Source: Sporosarcina sp. E16_8 (GTDB lineage Bacteria; Bacillota; Bacilli; Bacillales_A; Planococcaceae). Taken from it: a stretch of DNA of 41,096 nt. The notes under the pieces are model-generated. The model had not been told where the DNA came from, ran no database searches, and saw only the letters and a list, made by a program, of their open reading frames with translations. The stretch lies in the NCBI RefSeq assembly GCF_017347095.1, contig NZ_JADPRZ010000031.1, positions 1 through 41,096 of the forward strand, given 5' to 3'. This document shows positions 1 to 7,368 of the stretch, one piece after another. The position numbers were made by a program, and so were the translations under genes. How positions within the stretch are numbered: position 1 is the first letter of the stretch; every line of letters starts with the position of its first letter.

Positions 1-176
1 CATAGCTGGGTTGCTTATGACTCAAGGGGCTGGCGCCCGGAGCCTAGACGACAACAAAAGCGTAGGGCGTCGTCTAGCCCCGCCAGGCATAAGTCGACCC
101 AACGACGTGGCGGTTTTTGCCACATAGCTGGGTTGCTTATGACTCAAGGGGCTGGCGCTCGGAGCCTAGACGACAA
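1..176. repeat. Duplicated palindromic repeat element
   Basis: A 54-base unit at 1-54 recurs at 123-176 with a single mismatch (position 38 versus 160). The spacer carries segments complementary to the first unit: 44-52 pairs with 69-77 (nine bases), 14-19 with 88-93, and 8-11 with 97-100. A small GTGGC/GCCAC hairpin with a T-rich loop sits at 107-123. The whole can fold into a long interrupted stem. No coding sequence is seen. It resembles dispersed intergenic palindromes of Bacillales, but the family was not identified. Confidence 0.75.
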
Positions 177-249
177 ATCATTTTATACAAACTTTCTCCC
201 AGTACGAGATTTAATGATTTCCTAGGTAAAGAGAAAGGATGGTATGTAT

Positions 250-717
250 ATGGTATCTGTACAAGAAGTATTTTTGTTGGCGATTGAAATGGACATGATG
301 CACTTGGCACATCGGATTTTTTGGGCAATTGCCGAGGGGAAAGTAACAGTGGAGGAAGATTCCGAGCGACTGGATGCGATCGACTATGACGAAGTGGCGA
401 TTTCGAAAATGGTTGCACGAAATCAGTTACGTATTGGCAAGATTAAGCTATACGTTGCCGAAACAACAATGCCAGATCGATTCGCATTTTATTATAGTGA
501 AAATGTTTTGGAAGCCCATGCACTCCACCAGGACATGTTCCGAGAGACACCAAAACGATTGACGAATGCCTCCCATTTAATGACGAAGCTTTTTCATTTC
601 GATGAAACGGATGCTGCGAATATATTATACTTCCACCGCAACAAAGTGGTCGCTTATCCGTACTACTTAGGACATGCCAGGGCGGGGGAGCGGGTGTTGG
701 CGCGGATACGGGCCTGA
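250..717 (+). CDS. Hypothetical protein, 155 aa
   Basis: I do not recognise this protein. It is soluble, with no signal peptide or membrane segment. The first 60 residues are acidic and helical, the C-terminal end is basic (ends ARIRA), and the middle contains scattered His and Met residues. An ATG at 244 lies only two bases from the AAAGGATGG ribosome binding site at 235-242. The in-frame ATG at 250 has a normal seven- to eight-base spacing and is preferred. It stands alone between the palindromic repeat and the LURP-one-related gene, and no terminator was found after it. Coding status is supported by an intact frame and a good ribosome binding site only. Confidence 0.6.
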   Translation: MVSVQEVFLLAIEMDMMHLAHRIFWAIAEGKVTVEEDSERLDAIDYDEVAISKMVARNQLRIGKIKLYVAETTMPDRFAFYYSENVLEAHALHQDMFRETPKRLTNASHLMTKLFHFDETDAANILYFHRNKVVAYPYYLGHARAGERVLARIRA

Positions 718-842
718 GTGTGGTAACAAGACTGAAAATTTCGCTTATTATCTATAGTAAAAGTGAAACGTTTTGTCATTCGATACGTATTAGAGATAAC
801 GGGTTTAACTGAAAAGGGTCTATTAGTACGAGGAGGGATTCA

Positions 843-1346
843 ATGAGACGGTTGTATATCAAACAAAAGGTATTTAGTCTGAGCGGCAAGTTTTCGGTGA
901 AGGATACAGAAGAGAATGAAGTGTATTTCGTAGAAGGAAGCTTCATGAAAATGCCAAAGACATTTTCGATTATGGATGCGGCTTTACAAGAAGTTGCGAT
1001 GATAACGAAAAAGACGTTTAGTTTCCTACCGACTTTTTTTGTCGAAGTGCACGGGCAAGAAACGGTAATGATAAAAAAGGAATTTTCTTTTATGAAAGCA
1101 CGGTATTCAATTGACGCGGCAGGGATTGAAGTACAGGGGAATTGGTGGGATATGGATTTCGAAGTGTACCAACACGGGGAACTGATTGGGGCTGTCAGCA
1201 AGAAGTGGTTCACATGGGGCGATAGCTACCAGTTGGAAATTCTAGATGATGAGATGGAACCACTTCTCGTGGCGCTCGTTGTGGCAATTGACTATGCAAA
1301 AGCAGCCCAGTCTGCTGCTGGTGGGGCGGCTGGAGGAGGGGCGTAA
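843..1346 (+). CDS. LURP-one-related (YxjI-like) protein, 167 aa
   Basis: The protein matches the LURP-one-related/YxjI family, a tubby-like beta-barrel fold. Family features seen are the opening RRLYIKQKVFSLSGKFSVKD, an alternating beta pattern, the internal KKEFSFMKARYSID segment, and a late hydrophobic helix (about residues 138-152, LLVALVVAIDYAKAA). The length is normal for the family. The C-terminus ends in a low-complexity Ala/Gly tail (about residues 153-167), common in bacterial members. The molecular role of bacterial members is not established; membrane or lipid association has been suggested for the fold. The start is fixed by AGGAGGG seven bases upstream. It appears monocistronic. 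Confidence 0.8.
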   Translation: MRRLYIKQKVFSLSGKFSVKDTEENEVYFVEGSFMKMPKTFSIMDAALQEVAMITKKTFSFLPTFFVEVHGQETVMIKKEFSFMKARYSIDAAGIEVQGNWWDMDFEVYQHGELIGAVSKKWFTWGDSYQLEILDDEMEPLLVALVVAIDYAKAAQSAAGGAAGGGA

Positions 1347-1670
1347 CCAAAACCAGTCAAGTGTCATTCCGACAAACCCTTTGAGCGTCATTAAGTTTAG
1401 TGAAGGGTGCTAGATTCTTATTGAATTATGAGTCAACTGGGAACCTGGGACTCGGAACTCAGCAGAAAGAGATAAACCTTTGAAATATAATATAAAAATC
1501 GGTTCATCACATGTTGAGCGATTCTGTTTGGGTTCACAAATTCCGATTAGTCAGCCAAATATAACCTTAACTAGCACCTCAATTCGAGGTGTTTTTTTCA
1601 TGGGAAATAAAATGATGTTTAACTGTATAATGGTAGGATATAAAATTATTGAATCTAGGTGGTCGATTAT
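1347..1670. other. Intergenic region with terminator and candidate -10
   Basis: This gap holds no credible gene. Around 1432-1463 there are short repeated GGGAAC/GGGACT/GGAACT words and a GAGTC/GACTC inverted pair. An intrinsic terminator follows at 1574-1598. A TATAAT hexamer at 1626-1631 may be the -10 element of the potassium-channel gene, but no convincing -35 was seen. Confidence 0.5.
1574..1598 (+). terminator. Intrinsic terminator
   Basis: CACCTC (1575-1580), a five-base loop AATTC, GAGGTG (1586-1591) and seven T residues (1592-1598). The stem is short but perfect. It probably ends transcription from the LURP-one-related gene. Confidence 0.7.
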
Positions 1671-2372
1671 ATGAAAAAGATTACGATTACATATGAAATT
1701 CTTATGTTAATTCTTGTTATCGTTTCATTACTTTTTGCTTTTTCAGAGAACGAACAAATTGTATTGTACGATCGTATTATCTGGATAATATTTGTGATAG
1801 ATTATACAGTACGATTTTTACGTTCAGAAAACAAATGGACTTATGTAAAAAAACATCCTTTAGAGCTTGTTGCGATTATTCCTTTCGACTCCATATTTAG
1901 AGTGGCTAGATTCGTTCGGTTTTTCAGGATTATTCGTTTACTTGGAATTGGCTCACGGTTTCTAAAACCGGTCTACAGTATTTTAAAGACCAACGGATTA
2001 GATAAATTGCTAATGGTTGCTGTTGTTCTATTGTTTATTATTCCTATTCCAATTGTTTTGGTTGAACCATCGATTAACACTTTTACTGATGCACTCTGGT
2101 GGGCTGTTGTAACAACAACAACTGTTGGGTATGGTGATCTTTCACCTACCACCCCTTTAGGTCGAGTTTTAGCTGTAGTTTTAATGTTGGTGGGTATTGG
2201 AATCATCGGTACGTTTACCTCTGCCATTACAAGTTATTTTAGCAAGAAAAACGAGCTGTCTCACGATAAACAAGTGTTAGAAGTAATACAATCAATCGAG
2301 AAAATTGAAAACCTTACTAAAGAAGACATAGAACTCATTCAGCTATTTATCAAAAGGAAAAGTATTGAATAA
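1671..2372 (+). CDS. Voltage-gated-type potassium channel, 233 aa
   Basis: A six-transmembrane potassium channel subunit that would act as a tetramer in the cytoplasmic membrane. Hydrophobic S1 and S2 occupy about residues 8-25 and 32-50. An S4-like helix carries arginines at every third position (R77, R80, R83, R86, R89), as in true voltage sensors. S5 is about 112-131, the pore helix contains WWAVVTTTT, and the selectivity filter is TVGYGD at 151-156. S6 follows at about 168-190, then a roughly 40-residue acidic cytoplasmic tail with no RCK or cyclic-nucleotide domain. A GTG at 1659 is in frame, but AGGTGG at 1657-1662 is the ribosome binding site for the ATG at 1671. The gene is flanked by terminators and appears single. 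Confidence 0.9.
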   Translation: MKKITITYEILMLILVIVSLLFAFSENEQIVLYDRIIWIIFVIDYTVRFLRSENKWTYVKKHPLELVAIIPFDSIFRVARFVRFFRIIRLLGIGSRFLKPVYSILKTNGLDKLLMVAVVLLFIIPIPIVLVEPSINTFTDALWWAVVTTTTVGYGDLSPTTPLGRVLAVVLMLVGIGIIGTFTSAITSYFSKKNELSHDKQVLEVIQSIEKIENLTKEDIELIQLFIKRKSIE

Positions 2373-2722
2373 CTTGAATCAGAGCATCCCTAAAAAGTTG
2401 TGGTACGCTGTATGTCGAACAAAGATAAACAATTCACGCTCCTGAATAAACAGATTAGATAACAGACATTTAGTGAATGGAACCAGATTCTAATTGAATT
2501 AGGAATTAATTTAGAACCTGACCCTCGAAACTCGAGGGTGTTAAATAGTCAATACTATCACCAAATTAGCTGTTATTTGCGCTTCAGATACATAACACAA
2601 AAAGCACCCAAAACCAAAGTTTTTAGGTGCTTTTTGACTCTATACTATTCAAATTAGCATGTCTGAAGAGAACTCAAATGCCAATTTACGTGACATCCAT
2701 TTCGTTAAAGATAATAAAGTTA
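2373..2722. other. Intergenic region between convergent genes
   Basis: There is no supported gene here. A perfect seven-base hairpin ACCCTCG/CGAGGGT lies at 2521-2539 but lacks a T run, so it may be a decayed terminator. A strong terminator follows at 2599-2635. A short open frame from about 2459 to 2658 has no start codon or ribosome binding site and runs through the terminator. Confidence 0.5.
2599..2635. terminator. Bidirectional intrinsic terminator
   Basis: AAAAAGCACC (2599-2608) pairs with GGTGCTTTTT (2626-2635), with an inner AAAAC/GTTTT pairing in the loop. A runs precede and T runs follow the stem, so it can serve both the channel gene on the plus strand and cadA on the minus strand. 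Confidence 0.8.
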
Positions 2723-5350
2723 CTAACTTTTGACCTTTACTAGACGAAGTGCATTTAAAATAACAATCAGTGCAGCTCCAGTGTCACTTAATACAGCAAC
2801 CCATAGTGTTAGCCAGCCAGGAAAAATTAATAGTAAAGCTACTACTTTTACTAGTATAGAAAACCAAATATTTTGTTTGATAATAGAGATTGCTTTTCTA
2901 CTTAGCTTAATTGTATGTGGCAGTTTATCTAAGTTGTCAGCCATTAATACGATATCTGCAGTCTCCATTGCAGTATCTGTGCCAGCACCGCCCATCGCTA
3001 TCCCGAGGTTTGCAGTAGCTAGTGCAGGGGCATCGTTTATTCCATCGCCAACCATGGCTACTCGATATCCTTCTTCTTGCAGTTGTTTTATTGCATCTAC
3101 TTTTTCTTCCGGTAATAGTTCAGAGAAATAGCGGTTCACGCCAGCTTCAAAAGCGATTGCTTTGGCTGTCCCCTCATTATCTCCTGTAAGCATTACAATT
3201 TGCTTAACGCCTATTTTTTCTAAATTTGCGATTGCCACTTTAGTTGTTTTTCGAATCGTGTCTGAAACACAAATTATTCCTAAAATGTTTTCAACTGTCC
3301 CTATGATGACAATGGTTTTACCTTCATTTTGCAGGCTTAGAATTTGTTCTAGGTGGTTAGTGATAGGGGTGCCGACCTCTTCAAATAGTTTTAAGTTTCC
3401 AGCAAAGTAGGGTACATTACCGATTGTCGCTTGAATTCCTTTTCCCGCACGGTTCTTAACCTGTGCACCGCTCTTCGCTTGAATGCTTTTAGCTTTCGCG
3501 TAATTCACTATTGTTTTAGCAATTGGGTGTGTAGAATATTCCTCTAAAGTTCGAGCGATAGATAACATGTTTTCTTCTGAATCATTAAAGACTAGCACAT
3601 CAGTAACTTTTGGTTTTCCTTCAGTAAGTGTTCCAGTTTTGTCAAAGGCAATGGCATTTATAGAGCCAGCATTCTCTAAGAATGTTCCACCTTTGATAAG
3701 AACACCATTTTTAGCAGCATTTCCTAGGGCCGTAACAATTGCAACTGGAGTTGATATAACAAGTGCACAAGGACAGGCAATCACTAACAGCATTAATCCT
3801 TTATAAATCCAGGCCTCCCAAGTACCAAAGGCAAGTGATGGGGGAATGATTATCACCATAAGGGCGAGTATGAATACAACAGGTGTATAAACTCGAGCGA
3901 ACTTATCTATAAAAGCTTCCGTAGGAGCCTTTTTCTCTTGGGCTTCTTCAACTAAATGAATGATTTTTGAAATAGTTGTATCCTCTATTAGTTTTGTCAC
4001 TTTAACGCTCAGTGATCCGTGTACATTTATGGAACCGGCATACACGAAACTACCCTTTACTTTATCAATGGGGATGGATTCTCCTGTTATAGCCGCTTGA
4101 TTGACACTGGATTCGCCTTCTATTACATCCCCATCTAATGGGATTCTATCCCCAGGCTTCACTATAATCACTTCATTAATTGCTACATCTTCAACAGGCT
4201 TTTTGATTAATTCGTTTCCAATTTTAACCCAAGCTTCCGGTGGGGTTAACTCCATTAGCCCACGAATCGATTTCCGTGTTTTTTCAATGGCACGATTTTG
4301 CAAATTTAGACCTAATGAAAATAGCCAAACAACAGTGGCACCTTCAAGCCATTCGCCTAGAAATGCAGCTCCGATTGCGGCAGCTGACATGAGTACGTTC
4401 ATATCTAACGAGCGGCTTCTAATCGCATAATAAGCACTTTTTACAGGTTTATATCCGCTTATTATCATTGCAACTGCATACATGGTTATCGGTAGATATG
4501 GAGGAAATCCCGTGTAAGTTCCGATAAATCCTAGCGCAATTAATATACCTGAAAAAATGACAGCCCCATTCTGATTACTAGAACGTGTGGAGGAAGGCGT
4601 CCGCTTATTGTTAGTGATGAGTGACGCTTTAAATCCAGCTTTAGCTACTTCGTTAATAATGTCTTCTGGGCTATTTTTATGTTCAATTTTCATTTTGCCC
4701 GTTGAAAAATTCACCTGAACGTGTTTGACAGTAGGAAGATTTTTCAAGTGGTTTTCAATTGTTAAGGCACAAGATCCACAATCCATTCCTTCAATAAAGT
4801 AACTCTTCAAGTTGTTAGTAACTTTAATAGGTTCAACTTCAAAACCAAGCTTCTTCATTTGTTTTTGGATGAATTTAAATTCAAGTTCAAGTTCATCAGT
4901 CGTACTAACCTGCATTTTTCCTGTACTATAGTTGACGTTCACTTCATTGATATTTTTTTGGCTGATTAAACTTTTTTCAATCGTTACCGCACAGGCTGGA
5001 CAATCCATTCCATAAACTCGAAATTCCTCTTTCAATCTTTTATTGAATTTCACGTTAACCGGATGTAGATTTTCTTTTGTATGAGTGCAATAATCGACTG
5101 AAACAATCGAAGTTTTATCTAGTTCTATACCGCTGCAGCAAGACTCTACTTTAGTGTTTTCCTCACTAATCATCGAATTTTTGTTACAACATTCATCTTC
5201 GACTACTTTATCTATAGTGTTACTGCTACAACAATTTGTCATATCATCCTGCTTTGTTTCAATTTGAGTTGCTTGGTTGCTACTGCAGCAGGTTTTTTGT
5301 TCCACTTTTTTTGGGGGGGCTGCTTTGGTCGAACAGCATTTTTCATCCAT
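2723..5350 (-). CDS. cadA: Cd/Zn/Pb-translocating P1B-type ATPase CadA
   Basis: A heavy-metal efflux ATPase of the cytoplasmic membrane, 875 aa. After an unusual Cys-rich N-terminus with five CC pairs (residues 5-6, 21-22, 40-41, 54-55, 71-72) come two heavy-metal-associated domains with GMDCPAC (114-120) and GMDCGSC (188-194). The ATPase core then shows TGES, the transmembrane ACPCALV metal site typical of P1B pumps, the phosphorylation motif DKTGTLTEG and the hinge GDGINDAP. The CPC motif and a CmtR-like partner favour Cd/Zn/Pb over Cu. A GTG at 5359 abuts the AGGAAG ribosome binding site, so the ATG at 5350, eight bases away, is the likelier start. It lies 12 bases after the repressor gene and is surely cotranscribed with it. 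Confidence 0.95.
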   Translation of the reverse strand: MDEKCCSTKAAPPKKVEQKTCCSSNQATQIETKQDDMTNCCSSNTIDKVVEDECCNKNSMISEENTKVESCCSGIELDKTSIVSVDYCTHTKENLHPVNVKFNKRLKEEFRVYGMDCPACAVTIEKSLISQKNINEVNVNYSTGKMQVSTTDELELEFKFIQKQMKKLGFEVEPIKVTNNLKSYFIEGMDCGSCALTIENHLKNLPTVKHVQVNFSTGKMKIEHKNSPEDIINEVAKAGFKASLITNNKRTPSSTRSSNQNGAVIFSGILIALGFIGTYTGFPPYLPITMYAVAMIISGYKPVKSAYYAIRSRSLDMNVLMSAAAIGAAFLGEWLEGATVVWLFSLGLNLQNRAIEKTRKSIRGLMELTPPEAWVKIGNELIKKPVEDVAINEVIIVKPGDRIPLDGDVIEGESSVNQAAITGESIPIDKVKGSFVYAGSINVHGSLSVKVTKLIEDTTISKIIHLVEEAQEKKAPTEAFIDKFARVYTPVVFILALMVIIIPPSLAFGTWEAWIYKGLMLLVIACPCALVISTPVAIVTALGNAAKNGVLIKGGTFLENAGSINAIAFDKTGTLTEGKPKVTDVLVFNDSEENMLSIARTLEEYSTHPIAKTIVNYAKAKSIQAKSGAQVKNRAGKGIQATIGNVPYFAGNLKLFEEVGTPITNHLEQILSLQNEGKTIVIIGTVENILGIICVSDTIRKTTKVAIANLEKIGVKQIVMLTGDNEGTAKAIAFEAGVNRYFSELLPEEKVDAIKQLQEEGYRVAMVGDGINDAPALATANLGIAMGGAGTDTAMETADIVLMADNLDKLPHTIKLSRKAISIIKQNIWFSILVKVVALLLIFPGWLTLWVAVLSDTGAALIVILNALRLVKVKS

Positions 5351-5362
5351 TTTAAGCACTTC

Positions 5363-5683
5363 CTAACTTATATGATTATCACAACAAGCAACATTGTCTT
5401 CAATTTGATTAAGTACATTATCAAATGTGTCTAACAACTCTTTAATTTGCAGATTTCGCAACCCGTAGTAGACGTATTTCCCTTCAGGCCTTCCTACAAT
5501 GATCCCACAACCTCTAAGACAGGCTAAGTGCTGCGAAATATTTGACTGATTTCCTTCTATACTTTCAACAATTTGTGATACTGTCTTTTCCTCAAATTTG
5601 ATGCACTCTAATATTTGTACCCTTGTTTTATCTCCGAACGCACGTAAAAACTTCACTTTAAGATCTAAATCTGTCTGAATCAT
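5363..5683 (-). CDS. cadC: ArsR/SmtB-family metal repressor, CmtR-like
   Basis: A 106-residue winged-helix repressor whose family leaves DNA when metal binds. The recognition helix region is NQSNISQHLACLRGCG and the wing is GRPEGKYVYYGL. The N-terminal ELCVCDL-type site of ArsR and the long N-terminal extension of classical CadC are absent. Cys55 and Cys59 instead lie in the recognition-helix segment, and a Cys pair sits at 100-101. This layout matches the Cd/Pb-sensing Cys57/Cys61/Cys102 set known for mycobacterial CmtR, so CmtR-like is the more exact description. The start has an AAGGAGA site. Two perfect palindromes in the divergent promoter region are its likely operators, giving autoregulation of cadC-cadA. 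Confidence 0.9.
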   Translation of the reverse strand: MIQTDLDLKVKFLRAFGDKTRVQILECIKFEEKTVSQIVESIEGNQSNISQHLACLRGCGIIVGRPEGKYVYYGLRNLQIKELLDTFDNVLNQIEDNVACCDNHIS

Positions 5684-5698
5684 GATATCTCTCCTTTT

Positions 5699-5718
5699 AT
5701 ATTAGACAACACTAATAT
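5699..5718. promoter_or_regulatory. Palindromic operator, copy 1
   Basis: A perfect inverted repeat, ATATTAG-N6-CTAATAT. It lies between the predicted cadC transcription start and its ribosome binding site, where bound repressor would block elongation or early clearance. Its arms are identical to those of the second copy, with centres 34 bases apart (about three helical turns). Confidence 0.8.
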
Positions 5719-5732
5719 GTTTTGTTATCATC

Positions 5733-5761
5733 ATATTAGCAATGACTAATATGTGTGTCAA
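5733..5761 (-). promoter_or_regulatory. cadC-cadA promoter overlapped by operator copy 2
   Basis: On the minus strand there is a consensus -35 TTGACA (5756-5761), a 17-base spacer and -10 TAATAT (5733-5738). A second perfect ATATTAG-N6-CTAATAT palindrome at 5733-5752 covers the -10 and most of the spacer, as expected for a steric repressor site. The same bases lie just upstream of bdbD, and a TAATAT on the plus strand at 5747-5752 could be part of its promoter, so the operators may control both directions. Confidence 0.8.
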
Positions 5762-5803
5762 ATTTATGAATTGAGTAGAAAAATAATAGAGAAGAGGTAT
5801 TTG

Positions 5804-6478
5804 ATGAAACAGAATAAGAATTCAAATATGAAATTTGTAGTTGCATTAACGCTCGCTTTAGTCGTAATAGTGGCGGCGGTCGCTGTACTCAGCAATAAAC
5901 AAGAATCCTTGCCTACAGAAATAAAGCAAATTGATGTTACTGGGCAACCCTCACTGGGGGAAGAGGATGCTCCTGTAACGGTTGTTGAATTCGGTGATTT
6001 TAAATGCCCTGCATGTAAAGCATGGGGCGAAATGATTTATCCGAAATTAGTTAATGATTATATCGAAACTGGTAAAGTGAAATTTTCATTCGTGAACGTA
6101 TTATTCCACGGTAAAGAATCGACTTTAGGATCGATTGCCGCCGAATCCGTTTATGAGCGGAGCCCGGATTTGTATTGGAGCTTTCATCAAGCACTGTTTG
6201 ATGCACAGCCAGTTGAAAACCATGATGAACAATGGATAACACCGGAAAAAATCCTTGAAATTGCAAGCGGTTTTCCCGAGATTGATCCAACATTGTTAAA
6301 AGAGGATATGGAACAGGAAGCGACTATGGAGAACGTTGAAATTGATAAAGATTTAGTAAGTGAAGCCGGAGTTTCAATGACTCCGTCCATTATGATTAAC
6401 GGGAGAATGATGGAGGATCCCTTTGATTATGAAGCCATTAAGGCGGCAATAGAACAAGCGATTAAGGATAAAGACTAA
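5804..6478 (+). CDS. bdbD: Membrane-anchored thiol-disulfide oxidoreductase BdbD (DsbA-like)
   Basis: A DsbA-type oxidase that introduces disulfide bonds into exported proteins, 224 aa. An N-terminal membrane anchor (about residues 9-28) puts the domain outside the cell. The thioredoxin-fold active site is CPAC in DFKCPACKAWGE, followed by the helical insert of DsbA proteins and the cis-proline loop SMTPSIMING. A GTG at 5753 is in frame but overlaps the operator and lacks a ribosome binding site; GAAGAGG before the ATG at 5804 decides the start. Its stop overlaps the bdbC start. In B. subtilis bdbC, bdbD and cadA are also neighbours. The shared operator region suggests possible induction together with cadC-cadA. 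Confidence 0.93.
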   Translation: MKQNKNSNMKFVVALTLALVVIVAAVAVLSNKQESLPTEIKQIDVTGQPSLGEEDAPVTVVEFGDFKCPACKAWGEMIYPKLVNDYIETGKVKFSFVNVLFHGKESTLGSIAAESVYERSPDLYWSFHQALFDAQPVENHDEQWITPEKILEIASGFPEIDPTLLKEDMEQEATMENVEIDKDLVSEAGVSMTPSIMINGRMMEDPFDYEAIKAAIEQAIKDKD

Positions 6479-6921
6479 TGGTCGAGACTAAAAGAACGGA
6501 ATCCAAATCGCAGGGATTTTTATTATACGGGGCTTGGGTTGTCTCATTAGTTGCAACGTTTGGGAGCTTGTACTTCAGTGAAATTAAAGGGTTTATTCCA
6601 TGTGAGCTATGTTGGTATCAGCGGATTCTCATGTACCCACTTACTTTGATACTAGGGATTGGAACTTTTCAGAATGACAGTTCTGTTAAAAAGTTCGTGC
6701 TTCCGTTAGCACTTATTGGAGGAAGCATATCTTTCTTGCATTATTTAGAGCAGAAGATACCCGGCTTTGGCGGTATCAAGTCGTGCGTGAGTGGTGTACC
6801 TTGTAGCTCCCAATATATAAATTGGTTCGGATTTATAACGATACCATTTTTAGCATTAATAGCTTTTGTAATTATTGCTTGCTGTATGGTTTTTATAAAA
6901 ACGAAGAAGACAATTAAGTAA
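6478..6921 (+). CDS. bdbC: Disulfide bond formation protein BdbC (DsbB-like)
   Basis: A 147-residue DsbB/BdbC-family membrane protein that reoxidises BdbD and passes electrons to quinone. Four hydrophobic segments lie at about residues 13-31, 42-60, 70-88 and 114-137. The first extracytoplasmic loop has the quinone-linked CxxC (PCELCWYQR), and the second carries the cysteine pair of SCVSGVPC. The length is normal for Gram-positive BdbC. It starts within the TAATG overlap with bdbD, implying translational coupling and use as a redox pair. Confidence 0.94.
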   Translation: MVETKRTESKSQGFLLYGAWVVSLVATFGSLYFSEIKGFIPCELCWYQRILMYPLTLILGIGTFQNDSSVKKFVLPLALIGGSISFLHYLEQKIPGFGGIKSCVSGVPCSSQYINWFGFITIPFLALIAFVIIACCMVFIKTKKTIK

Positions 6922-7098
6922 CGAACATTTCTAAAGGGGCTAAAGATTCGACTCTAGTCATAATTTTGGGGTGACGGCAGGTACTGCAATGATTCGAAGG
7001 GTGTGAATTGTGTCAATGCCAGGCACCGAGTGTTCTATTTTTCAAAGCACTAACAACAACTAGTATATTAATGTGATTGACTATAATTCATGAAGTCC

Positions 7099-7143
7099 AA
7101 AAGCTACAACTCCTGAAGAACATTCAGTAATTGTAGCTTTTTT
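7099..7143 (+). terminator. Intrinsic terminator of bdbD-bdbC
   Basis: AAAAGCTACAA (7099-7109) pairs with TTGTAGCTTTT (from 7131), with an inner CTGAA/TTCAG pairing and a run of six T residues ending at 7143. Confidence 0.85.
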
Positions 7144-7228
7144 ATTACACCAACTTAACTTAATCTTCAATTAACGTGTAGATTAATTTCATAAAAAAAC
7201 CCATATGTATTCTGATATAAAAAAATCA

Positions 7229-7258
7229 TTGCACAATTCGGAAACTCCGTGTTAAAAT
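7229..7258 (+). promoter_or_regulatory. Sigma-A-type promoter of sstT
   Basis: TTGCAC (7229-7234), an 18-base spacer and TAAAAT (7253-7258). Transcription should start near 7265, leaving a leader of about 100 bases. Confidence 0.55.
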
Positions 7259-7264
7259 GAATTG

Positions 7265-7326
7265 ACAGTCTACTTTGAGGCGAAATAAGTACATTCTGCC
7301 TCACTAGGGAGAAGTGACTGTACGTT
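7265..7326 (+). promoter_or_regulatory. Structured 5' leader (long stem-loop) of sstT
   Basis: ACAGTC-ACTT (7265-7275, one bulged T) pairs with AAGT-GACTGT (7312-7321), and TGAGGC (7276-7281) stacks inside with GCCTCA (7298-7303). A T-rich stretch follows at 7325-7329. The predicted transcript would begin with this stem. It could be an attenuator, a protein-binding site or an mRNA-stabilising 5' hairpin; it matches no riboswitch class I recognise. Confidence 0.5.
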
Positions 7327-7368
7327 TTTATCATAGGGGTTTTAAGAAAATTAGTTGGGGGTAGAATA

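Larger units (their letters stand above)
6922..7368. other. Intergenic region: repeat word, terminator, promoter and leader of sstT
   Basis: No gene is seen in this stretch. It contains a TGCCAGGCACC word at 7017-7027, which recurs in near-identical inverted form (TGCCAGGTACC) at 35553-35563 and looks like a short dispersed palindrome. Next come the bdbDC terminator, a sigma-A-type promoter and a structured leader, listed separately. Confidence 0.6.

Noticed and set aside
1480..1674. 64-codon open frame downstream of the LURP-one-related gene
   Set aside because: It runs through an intrinsic terminator, lacks a ribosome binding site and has no recognisable protein features.
2459..2658. Open frame between the channel gene and cadA
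   Set aside because: It has no start codon or ribosome binding site and reads through the bidirectional terminator.
7265..7326. sstT leader as a known riboswitch or T-box
   Set aside because: No T-box (TGGNACCGCG-like) sequence or conserved riboswitch core is recognisable; it shows only a simple long stem.
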